A DNA stretch of 64,000 nucleotides. Origin: an uncultured Oscillibacter sp. Its GTDB lineage: Bacteria; Bacillota; Clostridia; Oscillospirales; Oscillospiraceae. The position numbers were made by a program, and so were the translations under genes. Below the pieces are notes generated by a model. It saw nothing but the letters and a program-made list of their open reading frames with translations, had not been told where the DNA came from and made no database searches. Below are positions 8,691-17,075 of the stretch, piece by piece (positions within the stretch are counted from its first letter, which is position 1; every line of letters starts with the position of its first letter). The DNA lies in the NCBI RefSeq assembly GCF_947654275.1, contig NZ_CANTJS010000010.1, positions 1 to 64,000 of the forward strand, in the 5' to 3' direction.

Positions 8691-8899
8691 GCCTGCGCCT
8701 CCCGAATCTCAATGACGGACGCGGGGCATTCCCTTGCGCACTTCCCGCAGCCCACGCAGCGCGTCCTGTCCACCCGGGCGTAAATTCCGTTCCGAATCTG
8801 TATGGCGTTCATCGGACAGACCCTGGCGCAGCAGCCGCAGGCAACGCAGAGATCAGTGTCAGCGAAGGCCTTTCGTCTCGTTCTTGTTTTGGGTTCCAT
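8687..8899 (-). CDS. 2x[4Fe-4S] ferredoxin
   Basis: A 70-residue protein with two CxxCxxCxxxC clusters: [12 protein letters not shown] and [12 protein letters not shown]. The start at 8899 was chosen because GAGGGAGGGC precedes it at correct distance; a longer in-frame extension upstream has no ribosome site and crosses a large palindrome. It overlaps the start of the membrane iron-sulfur gene by 4 bases. It is probably the soluble electron partner of that membrane protein and the first gene of the redox operon. Confidence 0.88.
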   Translation of the reverse strand: MEPKTRTRRKAFADTDLCVACGCCARVCPMNAIQIRNGIYARVDRTRCVGCGKCARECPASVIEIREAQA

Positions 8900-8923
8900 A
8901 ACATGCCCTCCCTCATGGATTGT

Positions 8924-9004
8924 ACGGTCAGCACACCTGAAAATCAGTATATACCGATTTTCAGGCAGCGGCGGGCCGTCCGGATTTTCCCGGGTGCTGA
9001 CCGT
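8924..9004. promoter_or_regulatory. Nested palindromes upstream of the ferredoxin operon
   Basis: A 30-bp near-perfect palindrome at 8936-8965 has arms CCTGAAAATC and GATTTTCAGG around GTATATAC. It is flanked by an outer perfect 11-bp inverted repeat, ACGGTCAGCAC at 8924-8934 and GTGCTGACCGT at 8994-9004. The inner palindrome lies 37 bases before the ferredoxin start and contains a TATACT -10-like hexamer on the minus strand. A regulator operator, perhaps for the Crp/Fnr protein, is the simplest reading. No gene is seen in 8900-9286. Confidence 0.6.
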
Positions 9005-9286
9005 GAGGTCCGCCGCAGGGCTGAACGGAAGCCTCTGCTTCGCTTCAGCTGCGGTGACTGTACGCATGATATCAGAAATCATGGGCGGCTTCCGTGACAA
9101 GATCACAGAAGCGGAAGCGCCGGGCGAACACGATGGCCGGAACCGGAGAAATGCCCGGCGGGCAGGGCCCGTGAGGCAGCAGGGAAACAGGCTGAACCGG
9201 CAGGCCCTTCCAGGAACCGCCGGGTTGTCCGGCGGCCGGGGAGGGGGCTGTTTTCTTTGTGGGAGGGAGGACGTGGGTGCAAAGCA

Positions 9287-9313
9287 AAAATCCCGCCCTG
9301 AGGGCGGGATTTT
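9287..9313 (-). terminator. Terminator after scrB
   Basis: AAAATCCCGCCC pairs with GGGCGGGATTTT around a TGA loop; on the minus strand it is followed by TTTTTGC. It lies 60 bases beyond the scrB stop and ends the sucrose operon. It is symmetrical enough to work on both strands. Confidence 0.88.
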
Positions 9314-9372
9314 CTGAACCGGGGTCAGCGCGTCTAATTGATTGCAAATGAACCGTCAACGTGAACGTCGAT

Positions 9373-10857
9373 TTAGAAAAAGTCCAGGTCGTACTTCTCT
9401 ACGTCCATCATCACGGAGCCGCCGGCCTCGAAGGTAATGGCGTCCGCCTCCTGCCGGGTGTAAATCACCGCGCTGGCCGCCTGCTCACCGTCGTTGACGA
9501 AGACCTCCAGACTATAGCGATCCAGAATGATTCGCAATTTGATTTCACCATTCCGGGGCCGCACTAAAAAAGAACGGGTATGGACAATATCACGGGGCAG
9601 GCCGCTGCGGATGCGGTCCAGCTTCAGCGTGCCCTGGTCCGGGCGGTATCGAATGCTCGTCTCATGCTCCCCGTCCTTGGCCACCCGGACACGGAACCAG
9701 CGGTAGAGCTCCGGACCGGTGGGACGGACGGTGACGGTCATGTCCAGCACCCGGCCCCGGACGCCGGGGAGGTTGATTTCGCCGCAGACGGGAATGTTCT
9801 GATGGATCGCCCGGGCCCCCCGGTACGCCTCCAGCTCCCGGACGGGGTTCTGAATCAGCCGCCCGTCTTTCAGGGACAGCTCCCGGGGCAGGGTCATCTG
9901 CCCAAACCACCGGCAGTGATAGGGCTTGGAGTTGACCGTGTCCCAGTTCTGCATCCAGGCGATCATGATCCGCCGCCCATCCGGGGCCTCCAGCGTCTGG
10001 GGGGCGTAGAAGTCCAGGCCGTAGTCAATGGCCTGCGCACTCTGCCGGAAAAATCCTTTTTCAGGGTCGTATTCACCAATCAGGCAGAGGGTCCCGTTTC
10101 CGGCGTGGAACTCCAGACCTACGGGCTTCATGTCCTGGGGGCTGGTCATCAGCACCTGCTTCCCGTCCAGAGGAAAGAAATCCGGGCACTCCCACATCTT
10201 TCCATACTGGTTGTGACACTGGTCCAGCGTGCGGACAAACTCCCCTTTGAAGTCTTCAATGCCCCGATAGAGGAGAATTGCGCCGCTGCCGTCGGCGGTC
10301 CGGTTGCCAATGACGGCGTAGAAATCCCCGTCCTTGTCCCGCCAGACCTTGGGGTCCCGGAAATCGGTGGTGCTGCCGCCCTCGGGCAGATCCTTCCCAT
10401 CCAGGACGGGGTTGCCTCCCCACTTCTCGTAGTTCACGCCATCCCCCACGGCCACGCACTGAGTCTGCACATCCTGGAGGAAACCGTCGGCATTGTGGCT
10501 CCGCTGAACGCCGGTGTACATCAGCAGCTGCCGTCCGTCGGGCAGCTCTACCGCGCCGCCGGAGAAGCACCCGGAAGAATCATACTCCTGGTCCGGGGCC
10601 AGGGCGGCGGGCAGGCGTTTCCATCGGAGGAAATCCCGGGTTTTCAGATGCCCCCAGTGCATGGGGCCCCATTCGTTGGAATAGGGGTAATATTGGTAGA
10701 ACAGGTGACATTCGCCCTTATAGAAGGAAAAGCCGTTGGGATCGTTCATCCAGCCGATGGTGGGAGTGGCATGGAACGCGGGACGCTCGCTGTCGGGAAT
10801 ATGGGGGCCGTATTGGGCCTCAAACGCCCGGGCTTTCTGCAATGTTTCGCTGATCAT
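9373..10857 (-). CDS. scrB: Sucrose-6-phosphate hydrolase (GH32 invertase)
   Basis: A 494-residue GH32 enzyme. The nucleophile motif WMNDPNG (D39), the FRDPKVW motif and the acid/base motif WECPD are all present, followed by a C-terminal beta-sandwich. It cleaves sucrose-6-phosphate from the PTS into glucose-6-phosphate and fructose. GGAGGAACC precedes the chosen ATG; a 39-residue upstream extension lacks a ribosome site. It is the last gene of the sucrose operon, separated from the rest by a 330-base stretch that holds a gene relic. Confidence 0.93.
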   Translation of the reverse strand: MISETLQKARAFEAQYGPHIPDSERPAFHATPTIGWMNDPNGFSFYKGECHLFYQYYPYSNEWGPMHWGHLKTRDFLRWKRLPAALAPDQEYDSSGCFSGGAVELPDGRQLLMYTGVQRSHNADGFLQDVQTQCVAVGDGVNYEKWGGNPVLDGKDLPEGGSTTDFRDPKVWRDKDGDFYAVIGNRTADGSGAILLYRGIEDFKGEFVRTLDQCHNQYGKMWECPDFFPLDGKQVLMTSPQDMKPVGLEFHAGNGTLCLIGEYDPEKGFFRQSAQAIDYGLDFYAPQTLEAPDGRRIMIAWMQNWDTVNSKPYHCRWFGQMTLPRELSLKDGRLIQNPVRELEAYRGARAIHQNIPVCGEINLPGVRGRVLDMTVTVRPTGPELYRWFRVRVAKDGEHETSIRYRPDQGTLKLDRIRSGLPRDIVHTRSFLVRPRNGEIKLRIILDRYSLEVFVNDGEQAASAVIYTRQEADAITFEAGGSVMMDVEKYDLDFF

Positions 10858-10960
10858 AACGGTTCCTCCGACTCCTGTTTGATAAAGTGCAGTGGCCCTG
10901 TGCCCCTGCACTGTTTTAGTTTCTGGCTTCTTTTTTTGGGGGGACAGCACTCCGGCTGTT

Positions 10961-11155
10961 TCAGGTTTTTGCAATGGACTTGCGAATCTCCGCCCGGAGA
11001 GGCAGGACTGAGGCGGGGAAGATGGATAGCCCGTCGATGCCGATGGTCAGGAAGGTCTCCGGCCGGAAGAGGCTGCCGTCGGCCATGCCCTCGGCAGCTT
11101 CTTCCGGCAGGCCGGCGGGACTGGCGGGAATGCCGGGGAATCGGTGACAGCGCAC
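10961..11155 (-). pseudogene. Probable relic of PTS enzyme I (ptsI), internally deleted
   Basis: A short frame reads GIPASPAG, which resembles the N-terminus of PTS enzyme I, and then jumps to ADGSLFRPETFLTIGIDGLS and FPASVLPLRAEIRKS, which resembles its C-terminus. The catalytic centre is missing. It therefore looks like an enzyme I gene that lost its middle by deletion, lying between the MBL hydrolase and scrB on the same strand. Identification rests on motif memory only; it could instead be chance. No other gene is seen in 10858-11187. Confidence 0.4.
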
Positions 11156-11187
11156 TCAAGGCTTTTTGCGGGGATACTTCCTTTCTG

Positions 11188-12021
11188 TTAAAATTCAATT
11201 TCCATGCCGTCATAGGCCGCAAGAATATTTCGTTCGGCGCCCCATGCGGCCAATTGGTCGTGAGTCATCCCGCCATTGTGGCTGAAGTGGTTGATTACCT
11301 TGACCGTGTGTTCGTCCGCGCATCCCAGCTCCGTCAGCCTTTGAAACATAGCTTCATCGTTGGGCAGGCCCATGTGATAGCCCGGAATCGTCTTTTTGCC
11401 CATCGTGGCGTCCAGACTGATGAGGTCGTAGTGTTCAGCTGTGATAAGCGCCCATGCATCAGGACTCAGGTTGACGCCGGTATCATGGCCGTAAAAAACC
11501 GTTTTACCGTCCTTTTTGCAGATGTAAACCAGACATTCCTCACGCTTGTCATGGTCGGCGGGGACGGCGGCAATCTCCCAGCCATTTGCCTGGATGCGGT
11601 CGCCGCCGCGGATAACATGGAAATTCACCACACCGTCAATGGGGTGGGGCTTGAAGCGGTCAATAAGAATATGCGCGTCAAAAGTGTCCTTGACCGCCTG
11701 ACTGCCGTAGATCTCCAGAGTACCTGCCGCCCCATGGCCGAAGTGCTCATGGCGGTGAATTAAATCGGTGGGAAACCAGTGATCCATATGGCTGTGGGTC
11801 ACCAACAGAGTGTGGATTTTAGCCAGCTCCAAACCGTATTGCAGAGCGTGGCAGTAGGTGTCCGGAGGAAAATCAATCAGCAGTTCACCGTCCAGAATGG
11901 CCTGGGTGCGGGTGCGCAGGTTTTTGCCGCCCTGTATCCGTGCATGGGTGCAGATGGGGCAGGAGCAGAAGAGGGCGGGCCAGCCCTCGGCTGCGGCAGT
12001 ACCCAAGTAGCGTATTTTCAT
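11188..12021 (-). CDS. MBL-fold metallo-hydrolase (PhnP-like)
   Basis: A 277-residue protein with the zinc motif THSHMDHW (H76, H78, D80, H81) and an N-terminal CSCPIC cluster near residues 19-24. Such a cluster occurs in PhnP-type cyclic-phosphate phosphodiesterases as a structural zinc site. Its ATG overlaps the amylosucrase stop (ATGA), and AAGGAGG precedes it, so it belongs to the sucrose operon. A phosphodiesterase or lactonase acting on a sugar-phosphate by-product is possible, but the substrate is not visible from sequence. Confidence 0.75.
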   Translation of the reverse strand: MKIRYLGTAAAEGWPALFCSCPICTHARIQGGKNLRTRTQAILDGELLIDFPPDTYCHALQYGLELAKIHTLLVTHSHMDHWFPTDLIHRHEHFGHGAAGTLEIYGSQAVKDTFDAHILIDRFKPHPIDGVVNFHVIRGGDRIQANGWEIAAVPADHDKREECLVYICKKDGKTVFYGHDTGVNLSPDAWALITAEHYDLISLDATMGKKTIPGYHMGLPNDEAMFQRLTELGCADEHTVKVINHFSHNGGMTHDQLAAWGAERNILAAYDGMEIEF

Positions 12022-13886
12022 TGAGATGCCTCCTTTTCGGGATGTTCCGTATCTCTCAGCAGCCATGCAAATCCATTGGGCCACAGCTCAACCCGGCGGA
12101 TATCATCATAGCGCGTGCCATACATCAGTTCCGTGTAGCGCCCCGGCCGGTCTGCGCCGGCCCGGACAAACTGATTGCTGAAGTTGAACAGGCAGATCAG
12201 CTCCCGGTCTCCCATCCGGCGGCACAGGGCCAGCACCCGGGAATCTCCGCTGTCCTCCACCCTCACGTCCGCCTGCGCGTCAAAGCAGGGTTCCGACCCG
12301 CGGATGGACTCCAGCCGCCGCAGGCCCTGGAAGAGTCTGCCCTGGTAGGTATCCGGGTCCTTCCGCCCATCCGCCAGGTCCCACTGGAAGGCCCCCCGGT
12401 GGATATACCGGCTGTCGTCCCGTTTGTCCGGATCGTCATGATAGGTATAGTCGTTGAACCGGCCTACCTCGTCCCCGCTGTAGATAACCGGGATGCCGCT
12501 CTGGGACAGCATCCAGGCGTGGAGGGTCAGGTCACAGGCAGCGGCCCGTTCCCGCTTGAAGGGGTCCCCCTCGTATTCCGCCGTTTCCAGTCCGCAGAGG
12601 GAGGCGGTGGTGCCGCAGAGCCTGGCGTCGCCCAGACGGGGGTCGTCGTTATACAGCTCTCCTCTCGCGTCGCTGCCGGGGAATTTCCCGGTAAACCAGT
12701 CGTTCAGATAGCGCTTGTGGGCCACCTCGCCGGCGCCGGAGTTCTGCGCCAGCCAGGGATAGTCCAGTCCCCAGCCGATATCATCGTGACAGCGCAGGTA
12801 GTTGAGGAACAGAAAGTCCCTGGGCAGGGCACAGACCGCCTCCATCTGCCGCTGCAGCAGGGAGACGTCCCCGGTGGCCAGGGTGTGCCAGGTGGTGGCC
12901 ATGGTGGTGACGTTGTAGAGCATGTGACACTCCGGCTTTTCCGGCGTGCCGAAGTAGGGCGCCACCTTGGCCGGCTCCATCACCACCTCCCCCAGCAGCA
13001 GCACGCCTGGGCACACGATTTCGCACACCATCCGCAGCAGCCGGGCCAGGGTGTGGACCTGGGGAAGGTTCCGGCAGTCGGTGCCCAGCTCCTTCCAGAT
13101 GTATGGAATGGCGTCCAGGCGGATGACGTCGATTCCCCGGTTGGCCAGGAAGAGGAGGTTTTCCGTCATGTCGTTGAATACCGCGGGGTTGGCATAGTTT
13201 AAATCCCACTGATAGGGGTAGAAATTGGTCATGACAATCTGCCCGTCCTCCAGCTGGGTAAAGCTGCCGGGGGCGGTGGTGGGAAACACCTGGGGGACGC
13301 TCTTCTCAAACTCCCGGGGGATATCCCAGCTGTCATAGAAGAAATACCGCTCCCGGTAACCCGGTTCTCCGGACCGGGCTTTTTTTGCCCATTCATGATC
13401 CTCGCTGGTGTGGTTCATTACAAAATCCAGACACAGGCTGATCCCCTGCCTCCGGCAGGCATCGGCCAGCTTTTCCAGGTCCTCCATGGTTCCCAGGTCG
13501 GGACGGACGGCCCGGAAGTCGCTGACGGCATAGCCTCCGTCGCTGCGTCCCCTGGGGGTATCCAGCAGGGGCATGAGATGGAGATAGTTCACGCCGCACT
13601 CTTGAAGATATCCCAGCTTTTCCTTGACGCCCCTCAGGTTCCCCGCGAAGGCGTCCACGTAGAGCATCATGCCCAGCAGGTCCGGCCGGCGGTACCAGTC
13701 CGGGTCCGCCTCCCGCTTCGCGTCCTGGTTCCGGAGGGCCTGTTTCCGGTCCTTCCAGCAGCGCTCCAGCATCCCCGTAAAATAGCTGAAAGCGCCCTCG
13801 TCCCGATACAGCTCCAGATACAGCCATTTCAGCTCGTCATAGTGCCGCGCCAGACGGCGAGTAAATTCTGTTTTGGCGTATTTCAT
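12018..13886 (-). CDS. Amylosucrase-like GH13 enzyme
   Basis: A 622-residue protein, close to the usual amylosucrase length of about 630. It has an N-terminal helical region (1-70), then a (beta/alpha)8 barrel with MPLLDTPRGRSDGGYAVSDF, LDFVMNHTSEDHEW, nucleophile D258 in IRLDAIPYIW, acid/base E300 in LLLGEVVMEP and H367-D368 in RCHDDIGW. GDEVGRFNDYTYHDDPDKRD also fits that family. Amylosucrases transfer glucose from sucrose to alpha-glucan and release fructose; sucrose phosphorylase-like or phosphorylated-substrate activity remains possible because sucrose enters here as the 6-phosphate. GGAGG of the ribosome site overlaps the scrK stop region. Confidence 0.82.
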   Translation of the reverse strand: MKYAKTEFTRRLARHYDELKWLYLELYRDEGAFSYFTGMLERCWKDRKQALRNQDAKREADPDWYRRPDLLGMMLYVDAFAGNLRGVKEKLGYLQECGVNYLHLMPLLDTPRGRSDGGYAVSDFRAVRPDLGTMEDLEKLADACRRQGISLCLDFVMNHTSEDHEWAKKARSGEPGYRERYFFYDSWDIPREFEKSVPQVFPTTAPGSFTQLEDGQIVMTNFYPYQWDLNYANPAVFNDMTENLLFLANRGIDVIRLDAIPYIWKELGTDCRNLPQVHTLARLLRMVCEIVCPGVLLLGEVVMEPAKVAPYFGTPEKPECHMLYNVTTMATTWHTLATGDVSLLQRQMEAVCALPRDFLFLNYLRCHDDIGWGLDYPWLAQNSGAGEVAHKRYLNDWFTGKFPGSDARGELYNDDPRLGDARLCGTTASLCGLETAEYEGDPFKRERAAACDLTLHAWMLSQSGIPVIYSGDEVGRFNDYTYHDDPDKRDDSRYIHRGAFQWDLADGRKDPDTYQGRLFQGLRRLESIRGSEPCFDAQADVRVEDSGDSRVLALCRRMGDRELICLFNFSNQFVRAGADRPGRYTELMYGTRYDDIRRVELWPNGFAWLLRDTEHPEKEASQ

Positions 13887-13902
13887 AACAAATATGCGCC
13901 TC

Positions 13903-14841
13903 CTATTTGTCACTCAACTCATCCAGTAAGGGCATGGCGGGGATTGCACCGCTGCGGGCGCAGGTGAGGGCGGCAGCCCGGTTGGCGAAGTCCAGAATGT
14001 CCCTCAGCTCAGCCCCGGTCAGGCCCTCCAGAGGCCTCTCCCCCCGGCGGCTCAGTCGGCTGAGGACCGCGCCCAGGAAGGTGTCCCCCGCACCGTTGGT
14101 GTCGGTAACCTTCACGCTGACGCCCGGGACAGTGAAGCACTCCCCCTGCCAGCGGCAGAAGCTGCCCGTGCCGCCCAGGGTGACAAGCACCAGGGAGATG
14201 CCCTGCTCCGCCAGCAGACGGCTGCCCTCCTCCAGATCGGAGGAACCGGTGAGGAGGGGCAGTTCCTCCTCCGACAGCTTAATGACATCTACCAGGGGCA
14301 GGGGAACCCGCATCCACTCCGCCGCCTCGGCCTCACTGCGCCACAGGGCGGGGCGGTAATTGGGGTCGTAGCTCACCAGCACCCCTGCCAGATGGGCGGC
14401 CCGGGCGGCAAAGATGGTTCCGCCGCGGGCGATCCCCCGGGTCAGGCTGACCGATCCGAAGTGGAGAAATTTGCTCCGGCAAACGGCAGACTCGTTGATT
14501 TCGTCGGGGGAAAGCTCACAGTCCGCTCCCCGGACAAAGCTGAAACTGCGCTCCCCGGTGCTGTCCACCGAGACGATAGCCATGGTGGTGGGCTGGTCTC
14601 CAGTGTGCATCCCGGAGCAGTCCACAAAGTCGTCTTCCAGTACCCTGCGCAGATAGGCGCCGAACGGGTCTCTGCCTGTCTTGCCGATGAATGCCGTGGA
14701 GGCCCCCAGGCGGGAGGCCGCTACAGCCACATTGGCCGGCGCCCCACCGGGGTTGGCTGCGAACAGGGGGACTCCCGCTTCGCTGAGACCGGTCTGGGTC
14801 ATGTCAATCAGAATTTCTCCAACAGCAGTGATGTCCTTCAT
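13903..14841 (-). CDS. scrK: Fructokinase (PfkB family)
   Basis: A 313-residue ribokinase-family kinase with the N-terminal sugar-binding pattern GGAPANVAVAASRLG and the C-terminal catalytic loop TDTNGAGDTF. It phosphorylates the fructose released by ScrB or by the amylosucrase. The start follows GGGAGG; upstream sequence is a hairpin-rich non-coding stretch after scrA. The stop is 16 bases before the amylosucrase ATG. Confidence 0.92.
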   Translation of the reverse strand: MKDITAVGEILIDMTQTGLSEAGVPLFAANPGGAPANVAVAASRLGASTAFIGKTGRDPFGAYLRRVLEDDFVDCSGMHTGDQPTTMAIVSVDSTGERSFSFVRGADCELSPDEINESAVCRSKFLHFGSVSLTRGIARGGTIFAARAAHLAGVLVSYDPNYRPALWRSEAEAAEWMRVPLPLVDVIKLSEEELPLLTGSSDLEEGSRLLAEQGISLVLVTLGGTGSFCRWQGECFTVPGVSVKVTDTNGAGDTFLGAVLSRLSRRGERPLEGLTGAELRDILDFANRAAALTCARSGAIPAMPLLDELSDK

Positions 14842-14898
14842 ATAAAAGCGGCCTCCCTGGAAAATTTTTGCGGATTTGCTGCTATGGTCACCGCAGTT

Positions 14899-15050
14899 GA
14901 AAAGAAGCATCCGCTTCTTTTCAGCAAGCGCGGCGATCATTCGCCGCGCAGGCCGCAAAACGGCCTTGCGGTGGACTTCATAGCCGGCACAGGGGTTTGG
15001 TCTTACCCGTCAGCGGCTCTGCCGCTGTTTGAAAACCGGTATCTGCCGGT
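14899..15050 (-). repeat. Array of five hairpins between scrA and scrK
   Basis: Successive stems are GAAAAGAAGC/GCTTCTTTTC (14899-14922), GCGCGGCGA/TCGCCGCGC (14928-14949), CCGCAA/TTGCGG (14953-14971), CAGCGGC/GCCGCTG (15011-15027) and ACCGG/CCGGT (15035-15050). The loops are 3 to 7 bases. They lie in the transcribed spacer of the sucrose operon on the minus strand. Partial termination or protection of the scrA message would fit. Confidence 0.6.
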
Positions 15051-15075
15051 GTTCAGCTGTGCCGCCTATATCATA

Positions 15076-16959
15076 TCAGACCTGAATGACCTTGTCCAGC
15101 ACATTGCAGGCTCCGGTTTGAATGGTGAGATTCTCGTAATCATCGGAGTTGGTTACCAGAATCACTACCACGTCGGGGTGTCCGGCGGCGGCGATTTTCT
15201 CCCGGTCAAAGGCAATCAGTTTGTCTCCGGCCTTTACCTGCTGGCCCTCCTGAACGAAGCATTCAAAGCCATCACCGTTCATGGCGACGGTGTCTATACC
15301 CACGTGGATGAGCAGCTCCATGCCGTCGGGGGAGGAGATGCCCACTGCGTGCCTGGTGTCGGTGACAGAGGAGATTTCTCCATCGAAGGGGGCAACCACA
15401 ACCCCGTTTTCGGGCCGGATTCCCACGCCCTGGCCCAGAACGCCCGCGGCAAAGGTTTCGTCGGGAATCTCCTCGGAGGGGATGACCGTACCGGACACGG
15501 GGGCGTACACGGCGCCGGGCCGGCACTGGATCGCGGGGACGGCGGGTTGGGGCTGAGCAGCTTTTTTCTCCGCAGGGGCGGCGTCCTTGTAGCCGAACAT
15601 CCAGGTGAGGGCGAAGGACACGCCGATGGCGATGGCGGCCATGATGATGTAATTGATGGGGTCATTGAGACAGAGCAGCAGGCCGAACAGACCGGTCACG
15701 CCAGTGCCGCTGGCCCCCAGGCCTGCCAGGGAGGCGTACATAGCGCCTGCCGCCCCGCCAATGGCGCCGCAAATAAAGGGCTTGAAGTGGCGCAGATTGA
15801 CGCCGAAGATGGCGGGCTCAGTGATGCCCATGAAGCAGGAGAAGGCAGAGGGCAGAGCTACGGACTTGGTCTTGCCGTTTTTAGTCTTGAGGGCCACCGC
15901 CAGGGTGGCTGCTCCCTGGGCCATATTGGCGGCGGAGGCCAGGGGGAGCCAGTAGGTTACGCCGTACATGGACAGCTGGCCCATGTCGATGACCGTGTAC
16001 ATATGGTGGATGCCGGCCACCACGGTGGTGGAGTACAGGCCGCCCATCATGAGACTGCCCAGGCCCAGGGGCAGAGTGAGCAGGGTCTGAATACCGCCGA
16101 TGACGCTGTTTTCAATGGTGACAAAGATGGGACCGATGACGGAGTAAGTCAGATAGCCGGTGACGAACACGCTGACCAGGGGGGTGACAAACAGGTCAAA
16201 CATGGCCGGGACGATTTTGTGCAGTCTCTTTTCGATAAAACACATCACCCATACGGCGATGATCACCGGAATCACATGGCCCTGATAGCCCACCAGGTCC
16301 ACCTCATACAGTCCAAACCACACGCTCTGGGTCCGAAGCACGCCTTCTGTAGCCACCGTCCAGGCGTTTTGCAGGTCGGGATGAATCATCAGCATACCGA
16401 TGACCGCACCTAGGTAGGGATTGCCGCCAAAGGCTTTTGCGGCGGAATAGGCGATTAAAATCGGCAGGAATACGTATGCTGTATTGGCAAAAAGATTGGC
16501 GAAAACATAGATTGAGCCGGAGGTGTCAATATTCAGGAAGCCGTTGTTTACCATGAAGTTCAGCGCTTCCATAATGCCCATGAGGAAGCCGCTGGCTACG
16601 ATGGCGGGGATGATGGGAACAAAGATATCTCCCAGGCACTTGATGGCCCGCTTGAAGATGTTCTGTTTGGCGGCGGCGGCAGCCTTCACCTCTTCCTTGG
16701 TGGCGGCGGTGAGACCGGAGATGGCGATAAACTCGTCATAGACCTTGTTTACCGTACCGGTGCCCAGGATGATCTGGAGCTGGCCCGAGGCGCTGAACAC
16801 CCCTTTGACCCCGTCGATGTCCTCCACAGCCTTGGCGTCGCACCTGGCGTTGTCCGCCAGCACAAGCCGCAGCCGGGTGGCGCAGTGAGCGGCGGAGACG
16901 AGGTTCTCCTTTCTGCCTACCTTTTCATAGATTTCCTGGGCTGTTTTTTTGTAGTCCAT
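15076..16959 (-). CDS. scrA: Sucrose-specific PTS enzyme IIBCA
   Basis: A 627-residue three-domain permease. IIB comes first with phosphocysteine C26 in SAAHCATRLRL, then IIC with about ten membrane helices, then IIA with phosphohistidine H552 in LLIHVGIDTV. Substrate sucrose is assigned from the neighbouring scrK, scrB and scrR; by domain order alone it could be a beta-glucoside transporter. AAGGAAGGG precedes the start, and a 16-bp palindromic operator lies 60 bases upstream. The EI and HPr partners are not in the window. Confidence 0.92.
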   Translation of the reverse strand: MDYKKTAQEIYEKVGRKENLVSAAHCATRLRLVLADNARCDAKAVEDIDGVKGVFSASGQLQIILGTGTVNKVYDEFIAISGLTAATKEEVKAAAAAKQNIFKRAIKCLGDIFVPIIPAIVASGFLMGIMEALNFMVNNGFLNIDTSGSIYVFANLFANTAYVFLPILIAYSAAKAFGGNPYLGAVIGMLMIHPDLQNAWTVATEGVLRTQSVWFGLYEVDLVGYQGHVIPVIIAVWVMCFIEKRLHKIVPAMFDLFVTPLVSVFVTGYLTYSVIGPIFVTIENSVIGGIQTLLTLPLGLGSLMMGGLYSTTVVAGIHHMYTVIDMGQLSMYGVTYWLPLASAANMAQGAATLAVALKTKNGKTKSVALPSAFSCFMGITEPAIFGVNLRHFKPFICGAIGGAAGAMYASLAGLGASGTGVTGLFGLLLCLNDPINYIIMAAIAIGVSFALTWMFGYKDAAPAEKKAAQPQPAVPAIQCRPGAVYAPVSGTVIPSEEIPDETFAAGVLGQGVGIRPENGVVVAPFDGEISSVTDTRHAVGISSPDGMELLIHVGIDTVAMNGDGFECFVQEGQQVKAGDKLIAFDREKIAAAGHPDVVVILVTNSDDYENLTIQTGACNVLDKVIQV

Positions 16960-17019
16960 AGCGCATGTTCCCTTCCTTTTTATTTCAGCTCCACTTGGAG
17001 CAGATAGGCAAGCCATTTA

Positions 17020-17035
17020 AAGAATACGTATTCTT
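17020..17035. promoter_or_regulatory. ScrR operator O1 upstream of scrA
   Basis: AAGAATACGTATTCTT is a perfect 16-bp palindrome in the scrR-scrA gap. On the minus strand it directly follows TTGTCA, a good -35 hexamer, so bound repressor would block the scrA promoter. The same half-site recurs before scrR. Confidence 0.82.
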
Positions 17036-17046
17036 GACAATCCCAA

Positions 17047-17075
17047 AAAAAGGACAACCAGACGCCGTCCTTTTT
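17047..17075 (-). terminator. Terminator of scrR
   Basis: AAAAAGGAC pairs with GTCCTTTTT, with an 11-base loop; minus-strand transcript ends in TTTTTTT. It overlaps the scrR stop and separates its transcript from the scrA promoter. Confidence 0.82.

Noticed and set aside
8900-9106. 69-residue N-terminal extension of the ferredoxin
   Set aside because: It crosses the double palindrome and lacks a ribosome site; the internal ATG has a strong one.
9072-9115. Crp-like GTGACAAGATCAC at the far end of the ferredoxin upstream region
   Set aside because: The two halves are 5 rather than 6 bases apart and it is more than 170 bases from the start codon.
14842-14958. Longer start for fructokinase
   Set aside because: The added residues come from the hairpin region; the PfkB fold begins right after the ATG at 14841.
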